Shown in pieces: positions 6,234 through 11,525 of a stretch of DNA of 11,525 nucleotides (position 1 is its first letter; every line of letters starts with the position of its first letter). The DNA comes from Betaproteobacteria bacterium. GTDB lineage: Bacteria > Pseudomonadota > Gammaproteobacteria > Burkholderiales > Burkholderiaceae. Position numbers and translations under genes: made by a program. Under the pieces are notes generated by a model. That model was not told the DNA's origin, did not search any database, and saw only the letters and a program-made list of their open reading frames with translations. The stretch lies in NCBI GenBank assembly GCA_013205155.1, contig JABMMT010000122.1, positions 1-11,525 of the forward strand. Reading direction: 5' to 3'.

Positions 6234-7591
6234 GCCTTACTCCCGCTTCAGAATACGGAGCGCGTCCTCGGATCTGGTTTGCTGTTTATCAATTGCTATG
6301 GCATCTTTTGTTACCACTAGCATTTGTGCGCCTTGCTTGGCGCTCGCGTCATGCCTTTGCTTATTTGCACCACATTCCTGAGCGCTTAGGTTTTGGCTAT
6401 CAAAAACCGATTACTCAAAATGTTATCTGGATTCATGCAGTGTCGGTGGGCGAGACACGTGCCGCACAGCCTTTGATTGAAGCCTATCTTGCGAGGGGCG
6501 AATCCATTTTATTGACGCACATGACACTTAATGGTCGCCGTACTGGCAAGCAATTATTTGCTGGGGCAATTGCAGCGGGGCAGATTCGTCAGGTGTACTT
6601 GCCTTATGACCTGTGTTGGTCAGTTGAAGCTTTCTTGAATACTTTTAAGCCTAAGTTGGGCCTCTTCATGGAAACAGAAGCTTGGCCAACAGTCGTCTTT
6701 TGCTGTGCTGATAAAGGCTTACCCTTATTCCTAGTGAACGCACGTTTATCAGAGAGAAGCGCGCGTCGGGTAAATCAATTCGGTAAGGCAGGGCGGGCAT
6801 TATTTCAAGCCTTTGCTGGTATTTTGGCTCAGACAGAATTTGATGCACAGCGCTATCGTAGCCTAGGAGTGCAAAATATTGAGGTCGTGGGCAACTTGAA
6901 GTTTGATGTTCCACTCGAGGCGCATTTAGTAAAACAAGGCAAAGACTGGCAAGAAGCTCTCCATACAAAACATCGTCTAATGGTTTGTGCAGCTAGCACG
7001 CGTGATGGTGAAGAGGCCCTTATTCTCAAGGCATGGAAAGATCTATTACTGAATCATGTATTTGAGGTACAGCCTTTATTGTGCTTAGTGCCACGACATC
7101 CCGAGCGCTTTTCAGAAGTGGCAGAACAGATTGATGCGGTTGGCTTGAAGTTCCGTAGACGCACTGAATGGCAAGGCATTCCTAAAGACAGCGCAGATTT
7201 GGATGTGGTCTTAGGGGATTCCATGGGGGAGATGCCGATGTACTACAGCGCATCTGATCTAGTGGTGATGGGCGGTAGTCTCTTGCGCTTTGGAGGTCAG
7301 AATCTGATTGAGGCTTGCGCTGCTAGTTGCCCTGTTTTGTTGGGTGAGCATACCTATAACTTTCAACAAGCATCGATCGATGCTCTAGAGTCTGGCGCCG
7401 CCAAACGCATTGAAGGGGAATTGCTCTTAGGTGAGCCCATCGCATTAATGGAGGCCCTGAAATCCTTATTACTCAATCCTGCAGAGTTAAGTCAGATGGC
7501 TATTGCTGCTAAGACTTATTCGATTGAACATCAAGGTGCAACAAAAAGAATTCTTGCCGCCCTTGATCAACAAAACTTTTCTTTAAATTAA
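6230..7591 (+). CDS. waaA: 3-deoxy-D-manno-octulosonic acid (KDO) transferase WaaA
   Basis: Transfers KDO from CMP-KDO to lipid IVA at the cytoplasmic face of the inner membrane, starting the lipopolysaccharide inner core. 453 residues, somewhat longer than the 425 of E. coli. A hydrophobic anchor lies at about residues 15-35, followed by ERLGF. The first Rossmann-like domain has IHAVSVGETRAAQP at 68-81, with the catalytic-base Glu75, then THMTLNGRRTG at 96-106 and FMETEAWPTVV at 146-156. The second domain has NLKFD (222-226), CAASTRDGEE (253-262), LVPRHPERF (286-294), GDSMGEMPMYYSASDLVVMGG and the CMP-KDO-binding GGQNLIEA (355-362). E. coli has His where Gln357 stands. The start is GTG at 6230, overlapping the purB stop and implying translational coupling; there is no separate Shine-Dalgarno. 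The end overlaps the secF stop by 4 bases on the other strand. Whether it adds one or two KDO residues cannot be read from sequence. Confidence 0.96.
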   Translation: MSLTPASEYGARPRIWFAVYQLLWHLLLPLAFVRLAWRSRHAFAYLHHIPERLGFGYQKPITQNVIWIHAVSVGETRAAQPLIEAYLARGESILLTHMTLNGRRTGKQLFAGAIAAGQIRQVYLPYDLCWSVEAFLNTFKPKLGLFMETEAWPTVVFCCADKGLPLFLVNARLSERSARRVNQFGKAGRALFQAFAGILAQTEFDAQRYRSLGVQNIEVVGNLKFDVPLEAHLVKQGKDWQEALHTKHRLMVCAASTRDGEEALILKAWKDLLLNHVFEVQPLLCLVPRHPERFSEVAEQIDAVGLKFRRRTEWQGIPKDSADLDVVLGDSMGEMPMYYSASDLVVMGGSLLRFGGQNLIEACAASCPVLLGEHTYNFQQASIDALESGAAKRIEGELLLGEPIALMEALKSLLLNPAELSQMAIAAKTYSIEHQGATKRILAALDQQNFSLN

Positions 7592-8562
7592 ACGCGCGCC
7601 CCAAAGTTAGGATCATCGTTTCTAGTATTGTCATCAGGCTTTTTATCGCCCTTGACTAAATCTTCGCGCGTTACGCCTAACCACATGGCCAAGGCTGCAG
7701 CTACGAAGACTGAAGAGTAAATACCAAACAAAATACCGATGGTCAGCGCTAGGGCAAAGTAAAAGAGCGTTGGCCCACCAAAGATCAACATCGCTAAAAC
7801 CATCATCTCCGTACTGCCATGGGTAATAACAGTCCGGCTAATGGTGCTAGTAATAGCGTTATCAATAATTTCACGAGTATTCATCTTGCGGTATTTACGG
7901 AAATTTTCACGAATACGGTCAAAGATCACGACTGACTCATTGACTGAGTAGCCCAGCACTGCCAAGGTAGCTGCCAGAACGGATAGTGAGAATTCCCATT
8001 GGAAGAAGGCAAAGAATCCAAGGATGATCACAATGTCGTGTAAGTTCGCAATGATGCCGGCTAAGGCAAATTTCCATTCGAAGCGGAATGAGAGATAAAT
8101 CACGATACCGATGATGACAAAGATGAGGGCTTTGAGTCCATCAATTGCCAATTCCTGACCAACTTGAGGGCCTACGAACTCAACCCGCTGTAGCTTAGCG
8201 CCGGTAGTACTAGCATCAAGCGCTTGCATCACAGTGATGCTTTGATCGGCGGAGGAGATGATCTTACCTTCGGCATCCTTTTGTAAAGGCAGGCGAATCA
8301 TGACATCACGTGAACTACCAAAGTTTTGAATTTGGGTATCTGTGTAACCTAATTTTTCTACCTTAGTTCTAATGGATTCCAGTGGCGCAGTTTGTGGGTA
8401 GCTCACCTCCATCACAGTACCACCAGTAAATTCGATGGAAAGATGCAAGCCGTTATGCCAGATAAAAAAAACTGCAAGTAAGAAAGTGATGAGAGAAATC
8501 GCATTGAGCACTAATGCATGGCGCATAAATGGAATATCTTTTTTAATTCTAAAAAATTCCAT
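7588..8562 (-). CDS. secF: Protein translocase subunit SecF
   Basis: Inner-membrane subunit that, with SecD and YajC, uses the proton gradient to help pull exported proteins through SecYEG. 324 residues against 323 in E. coli. One helix at about 14-35 is followed by SIEFTGGTVMEV (42-53) and a periplasmic P4-type domain to about 135, then VEFVGPQVGQEL (127-138). Five more helices lie at about 142-160, 165-187 (with LHD at 174-176), 191-213, 251-270 and 272-295. GYSVNESVVIFDRIREN at 204-220 is the conserved SecD/F motif containing the functionally important Arg. The C-terminal tail is charged (KGDKKPDDNTRNDD) and cytosolic. ATG 8562 lies 3 bases after the secD stop, with AGGAG inside the last secD codons. 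It is the last gene of the yajC-secD-secF operon, and its stop overlaps that of waaA. Confidence 0.98.
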   Translation of the reverse strand: MEFFRIKKDIPFMRHALVLNAISLITFLLAVFFIWHNGLHLSIEFTGGTVMEVSYPQTAPLESIRTKVEKLGYTDTQIQNFGSSRDVMIRLPLQKDAEGKIISSADQSITVMQALDASTTGAKLQRVEFVGPQVGQELAIDGLKALIFVIIGIVIYLSFRFEWKFALAGIIANLHDIVIILGFFAFFQWEFSLSVLAATLAVLGYSVNESVVIFDRIRENFRKYRKMNTREIIDNAITSTISRTVITHGSTEMMVLAMLIFGGPTLFYFALALTIGILFGIYSSVFVAAALAMWLGVTREDLVKGDKKPDDNTRNDDPNFGARV

Positions 8563-8565
8563 GGC

Positions 8566-10425
8566 TTATTTCTCCTGAGGGCGCCAAACTTGGCCAATAG
8601 CAAGTTTCTGAACCTTCTTATTTCTGCCATACCAAAGGTTGACAAGACCGCGAGAGAAGAAGACCGCTGAGAACATGGAGGTCAAGATACCAAGGCAGTG
8701 CACTACTGCAAAGCCCTTGATGGGTCCTGAGCCAAATGCAAGCAAGGCCAGACCGGCAATTAAGGTCGTGACGTTAGAGTCAAGAATCGTAGCCCAAGCT
8801 TTATCAAAGCCAACTGCGATTGCAGTTTGTGGGGCAGCACCATTACGTAACTCTTCCCGAATACGTTCATTAATCAATACGTTTGAGTCAATCGCCATAC
8901 CGAGTGCTAAGGCCATTGCAGCAATACCTGGAAGTGTCAATGTTGCTTGTAGCATCGACAGAATAGAAATCAATAAGACTAAGTTCACTGCTAAAGCAAT
9001 GACAGAGAAAAAGCCAAAGAGCAGGTAATAAGATGCCATGAAAATAGCAATCGCGGCAAATCCAATCAGTAAGGATTTAAACCCCTTCTCAATATTTTCA
9101 GCGCCTAGGCTAGGACCAATCGTCCGTTCTTCAATGATTTCCATTGGTGCTGCCAGTGAGCCAGCACGTAGGAGAAGCGCTAAGTCATTTGCGCTGGCAG
9201 TGGTAGGCTGACCCGTAATCTGAAATTTAGAGCCAAACTCGCTTTGAATAGTAGCAATGGTAAGCACTTCACCTTTGCCTTTTTCAAACAAAATCATTCC
9301 CATGGGCTTGCCAATATTCTCACGGGTGATTTCTTGCATGACCCGACCACCGGCAGCATCTAAAGAAATATTGACTGCCGGTCTTTGGTTTTGATCAAAG
9401 CCAGCACTAGCATCGGTAATGCGATCGCCACTGAAAATAACAGACTTCTTAAATACGCCTTGACGACTTTCACCAAAGCGAAATACATCCATTCCTGGGG
9501 GAGGTATTTCACCAATCGCGATTGTAGAAACGATTGGATCAGCAAGACGTGACTCTAGGGTTGCTGTGCGACCAATGATGTCTTTGGCACGCGCAGTATC
9601 TTGTACGCCTGGTAGCTGAACGATGATGCGCTCAGCGCCTTGTTGTTGAATGACCGGTTCTTTCACTGCTAATTCATTCACTCGCTTATTCAAGGTGACG
9701 ATGTTTTGCTTAACGGCGTTGTCTTGAATCTCTTTCAAGGCAGTTGGCTTAAATTCACCCTGTAGTTTTGGTGAAGGACCTGCAGGCTTTACTTGCCAAA
9801 TTAAGTCGGGCTGGCTAGTCACCAAGATAGTACGGGCTGCATCTGCATCAGCAGTGCTGCCAAAATTAATGGTGATGGATTCAGTTCCACGTTCAATACC
9901 CTGGTGGCGAATATTCTTATCACGCAACTGAGTACGAATATCGCCTGCTAAAGAAGTGACTTTCTTTTGTACTGCGCCCTTCATATCCACTTGCAGTAAG
10001 AAGTAAACGCCGCCACGTAGGTCAAGACCTAAGGGCATAGGCAGGGCATTAATTGCATTTAACCAACCTGGAGTATTTGATAGGAGATTGAGTGCAACGG
10101 TGAAATTTGGATCGTTTTGATCGATATTCAGTTTTTGCTGCAAGAGATCGCGCGCGCGCAGTTGAATATCAGTATTGTTAAAACGAATCTTGATAGAGCC
10201 GATGTTTGCTACAGCCTCGTAAAAGATCCCAGTGTTGGCAATATCTGCTTCGGCCAGGATTTTTTCAACGCGAGACTGTGTCGCCAAATCAACCTTGGTG
10301 GTTGGTTTGGCAGACGAGACTTGAACTGCTGGGGCCTCTCCAAAGAAATTCGGTATTGAATATAGCCCGCCGATGAGCAAAGCAACGGCGATGACTAAAT
10401 ATTTCCAGAGAGGGTAGCGATTCAT
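8566..10425 (-). CDS. secD: Protein translocase subunit SecD
   Basis: Large subunit of the SecDF proton-driven export motor in the inner membrane. 619 residues against 615 in E. coli. The N-terminal helix is at about 9-27. LGLDLRGGVYFLLQVD at 132-147 holds the DLRGG motif. The long periplasmic P1 head runs to about 440, with RVNELAVKEPVIQQQG at 248-263 and IIVQLPGV at 267-274. LLRAGSLAAPMEIIEERTIG (418-437) leads into the membrane domain, with helices at about 447-470, 472-492, 500-517, 549-569 and 575-595. GMAIDSNVLINERIREE at 509-525 is the conserved helix-4 motif, with Asp513 in the position needed for proton transport in other SecD proteins. It starts 25 bases after yajC with only a weak Shine-Dalgarno (GAAAAG), so coupling to yajC is plausible. 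It is followed by secF after 3 bases. Confidence 0.98.
   Translation of the reverse strand: MNRYPLWKYLVIAVALLIGGLYSIPNFFGEAPAVQVSSAKPTTKVDLATQSRVEKILAEADIANTGIFYEAVANIGSIKIRFNNTDIQLRARDLLQQKLNIDQNDPNFTVALNLLSNTPGWLNAINALPMPLGLDLRGGVYFLLQVDMKGAVQKKVTSLAGDIRTQLRDKNIRHQGIERGTESITINFGSTADADAARTILVTSQPDLIWQVKPAGPSPKLQGEFKPTALKEIQDNAVKQNIVTLNKRVNELAVKEPVIQQQGAERIIVQLPGVQDTARAKDIIGRTATLESRLADPIVSTIAIGEIPPPGMDVFRFGESRQGVFKKSVIFSGDRITDASAGFDQNQRPAVNISLDAAGGRVMQEITRENIGKPMGMILFEKGKGEVLTIATIQSEFGSKFQITGQPTTASANDLALLLRAGSLAAPMEIIEERTIGPSLGAENIEKGFKSLLIGFAAIAIFMASYYLLFGFFSVIALAVNLVLLISILSMLQATLTLPGIAAMALALGMAIDSNVLINERIREELRNGAAPQTAIAVGFDKAWATILDSNVTTLIAGLALLAFGSGPIKGFAVVHCLGILTSMFSAVFFSRGLVNLWYGRNKKVQKLAIGQVWRPQEK
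8572..8576 (-). promoter_or_regulatory. Shine-Dalgarno of secF inside the secD end
   Basis: AGGAG on the minus strand, formed by the final Gln and Glu codons of secD (CAG GAG), 9 bases before the secF ATG. It supports the chosen secF start and tight coupling of the two subunits. Confidence 0.75.
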
Positions 10426-10450
10426 ATTGAAATACTTTTCAATAAAATGA

Positions 10451-10777
10451 TTAAGCGGATTTCAATGTGCCTTTAGGCAATACAGTTGTGATCGCGCCTT
10501 TTTGCATTTGTACTTCTGTGCCTGAGGCAATTTCAACAGTGACTAGTGCATCTTTCAATGAAGTGACCTTGCCCATGATTCCGCCAACTGTCACTACTTC
10601 ATCACCAACTGCCAATGCTTCGAGCATTGCTTTGGTTTCTTTTTGACGTTTCATTTGCGGGCGAATCATGATGAAGTACAAAACTGCAAACATCAAAACG
10701 AGGGGAAGGAAGCTCATTAAGCCACCAGAATCTGAAGCCGCAGCAGGGGCCTGAGCAAAAGCGTTACTAATCCACAT
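10451..10777 (-). CDS. yajC: Sec translocon accessory protein YajC
   Basis: Small inner-membrane partner of SecDF. 108 residues against 110 in E. coli. A short periplasmic N-terminus rich in Ala (NAFAQAPAAASDSG) is followed by one helix at about 20-38 ending in YFIMIRPQMKRQKE, the family hallmark. A cytosolic domain with GDEVVTVGGIMGKV at 58-71 follows. The ATG at 10777 has the strongest ribosome site in the window, GGAGG six bases upstream. It is the first gene of yajC-secD-secF, placed downstream of tgt in the order common in proteobacteria. A candidate own promoter lies in the 132-base gap after tgt. Confidence 0.97.
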   Translation of the reverse strand: MWISNAFAQAPAAASDSGGLMSFLPLVLMFAVLYFIMIRPQMKRQKETKAMLEALAVGDEVVTVGGIMGKVTSLKDALVTVEIASGTEVQMQKGAITTVLPKGTLKSA

Positions 10778-10783
10778 ATAAAA

Positions 10784-10788
10784 CCTCC
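10784..10788 (-). promoter_or_regulatory. Strong Shine-Dalgarno of yajC
   Basis: GGAGG on the minus strand with a 6-base spacer to the yajC ATG. It fixes the start and implies high translation of the first gene of the cluster. Confidence 0.8.
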
Positions 10789-10815
10789 GTTAAAGACTAT
10801 TTGGAAACTGATTTA

Positions 10816-10843
10816 GTTATAGGCTTTAAAGCAAAGCCGTAAA
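10816..10843 (-). promoter_or_regulatory. Candidate yajC-secD-secF promoter with a dyad in its spacer
   Basis: Minus-strand TTTACG (10843-10838, 4 of 6 to -35), a 16-base spacer and TATAAC (10821-10816, 5 of 6 to -10). This predicts a start near 10809 and a 32-base leader. The spacer is filled by an inverted repeat GGCTTT/AAAGCC (10822-10838, 5-base loop) that also contains the 10-bp palindrome GCTTTAAAGC (10823-10832). Confidence 0.4.
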
Positions 10844-10891
10844 CTCGCAATTCTAAACTGTGTGGCATTTTGGAGGCGATTTGGCGGGGCT

Positions 10892-10909
10892 TAGCCCTTT
10901 TTAGGGCTA
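10892..10909 (-). terminator. Hairpin right after the tgt stop
   Basis: A 7-bp perfect stem TAGCCCT/AGGGCTA with a 4-base loop (AAAA on the minus strand) begins directly after the tgt TAA. It lacks a T-run, so it is a weak terminator, an mRNA 3'-end stabiliser or an attenuating hairpin rather than a classic intrinsic terminator. A C-rich, G-poor stretch follows at 10890-10858. Confidence 0.4.
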
Positions 10910-11525
10910 TTAATCCTGCCCAGGGGCTACGCCACGCTGACGGTTGGAGTGGAATTCCTCACGGTAGGCGCTAAAGCGATCCTTGCTTAAAGCCTCTCTC
11001 ACCTCAGTCATCAACTGTAGGTAATAGGATAGGTTATGGATGGTATTGAGCTGTGAACCTAGAATTTCATTAGCCTTTTGGAGGTGATTTAAATAGGATC
11101 TCGTGAAATTTTGGCAGGTGTAGCAGCCACAGCTTGGGTCGACCGGACGATCATCGTCTTTATAGCCTGAATTTCGCAGTTTTAAGTCGCCAAAACGGGT
11201 AAATAGCCAGCCGTTTCGTGCATTACGGGTGGGCATAACACAGTCAAACATATCAATTCCTAGGCTCACGCCCAAAATAAGGTCCTCAGGCGTACCTACT
11301 CCCATGAGGTAATGGGGCATATGTTCGGGAAGCTTGGGCGCTGTGAAATTCAGAATTCGCTCAAATTCTGGTTTGGGCTCACCTACAGACAAACCGCCAA
11401 TCGCAATGCCATCAAAGCCTTGTTGACTAACTGCCTCTAATGAAAATTCACGGAGATTTTCAAACATACCGCCTTGAACAATGCCAAAGAGACCATTACC
11501 AGTATTGAGTTCTCGAAAGCGTTTG
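10910..11525 (-). CDS. tgt: Queuine tRNA-ribosyltransferase Tgt (5' part outside the window)
   Basis: Exchanges guanine 34 of the Asp, Asn, His and Tyr tRNAs (GUN anticodons) for preQ1 in queuosine synthesis. The visible C-terminal 204 residues, of roughly 375 expected, run unbroken to the right edge. The frame continues above the ATG at 11467 as LFGIVQGG, conserved Tgt sequence, so that ATG is internal. Visible motifs: GGLSVGEPK (substrate binding, codons near 11395), YLMGVGTPEDL, GIDMFDCVMPTRNARNG with the catalytic Asp of MFD (codon about 11243-11245), and the zinc site CGCYTC with the His 26 residues later in NTIHN. The C-terminus EEFHSNRQRGVAPGQD is typical. It lies 132 bases upstream of yajC on the same strand, the usual tgt-yajC-secDF order. 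Confident identification; only the N-terminal half is unseen. Confidence 0.97.
   Translation of the reverse strand, partial: KRFRELNTGNGLFGIVQGGMFENLREFSLEAVSQQGFDGIAIGGLSVGEPKPEFERILNFTAPKLPEHMPHYLMGVGTPEDLILGVSLGIDMFDCVMPTRNARNGWLFTRFGDLKLRNSGYKDDDRPVDPSCGCYTCQNFTRSYLNHLQKANEILGSQLNTIHNLSYYLQLMTEVREALSKDRFSAYREEFHSNRQRGVAPGQD

Noticed and set aside
7292..7315. WaaA has GGQN where E. coli has GGHN
   Set aside because: From memory the Gln form is common in betaproteobacterial KDO transferases, so it is probably lineage variation and not a defect.
8639..9028. 129-codon open frame on the plus strand
   Set aside because: Antisense to the conserved SecD membrane domain; composition is a mirror of the real gene.
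11465..11467. ATG as the start of tgt
   Set aside because: The same frame continues upstream to the window edge with conserved Tgt sequence (LFGIVQGG), so this Met is internal.
1..11525. Search for CRISPR repeats, tRNA or rRNA genes, insertion sequences, toxin-antitoxin pairs or an unknown defence cassette
   Set aside because: Recognised housekeeping genes fill nearly the whole window, the longest gap is about 182 bases, and no spaced repeats or mobile-element ends were seen.

Overview
The window is ordinary bacterial chromosome carrying eleven protein-coding genes and almost no spare DNA. No intergenic gap exceeds about 185 bases. I see no rRNA, tRNA, insertion sequence, CRISPR array, prophage or other mobile element. 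The gene content (split PntAA/PntAB transhydrogenase, YibF-type GST, KDO transferase, tgt-yajC-secD-secF cluster), the protein style and the moderate GC suggest a Gram-negative betaproteobacterium. A small-genome Burkholderiaceae such as Polynucleobacter is my best guess, by inference from the proteins and not from any database search.

Layout, left to right. (1) Positions 1-2850, minus strand: the pnt operon in transcription order pntAA, pntAB, pntB, encoding the proton-translocating NAD(P) transhydrogenase. pntB runs off the left edge with only about 20 C-terminal residues missing. (2) 2851-3032: a divergent regulatory region with two 15-bp inverted repeats over the likely pntAA promoter. 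(3) 3033-4148, plus strand: mnmA, tRNA 2-thiouridylase. (4) 4152-4766, minus strand: a YibF-like glutathione S-transferase, facing mnmA tail to tail with a 3-base gap. (5) 4767-4853: a compact divergent promoter region whose two -35 hexamers appear to overlap. (6) 4854-7591, plus strand: purB (adenylosuccinate lyase) and waaA (KDO transferase), overlapping through GTGA. (7) 7588-10777, minus strand: yajC-secD-secF, the accessory part of the Sec translocon. secF and waaA overlap tail to tail by 4 bases. (8) 10910 to the right edge, minus strand: the C-terminal 204 residues of tgt, tRNA-guanine transglycosylase.

The genes are housekeeping. pnt couples the proton gradient to NADPH supply, mnmA and tgt modify tRNA wobble positions (s2U34 and queuosine precursor), purB serves purine synthesis, waaA builds the lipid A inner core, and YajC-SecDF supports protein export. 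No gene of unknown function is present and I found no evidence of an undescribed multi-gene system. The points worth a second look are regulatory and architectural: paired palindromes upstream of pntAA, a GST gene that looks leaderless, a shared divergent -35 region, very tight convergent gene ends, and a stop/start overlap coupling purB to waaA.
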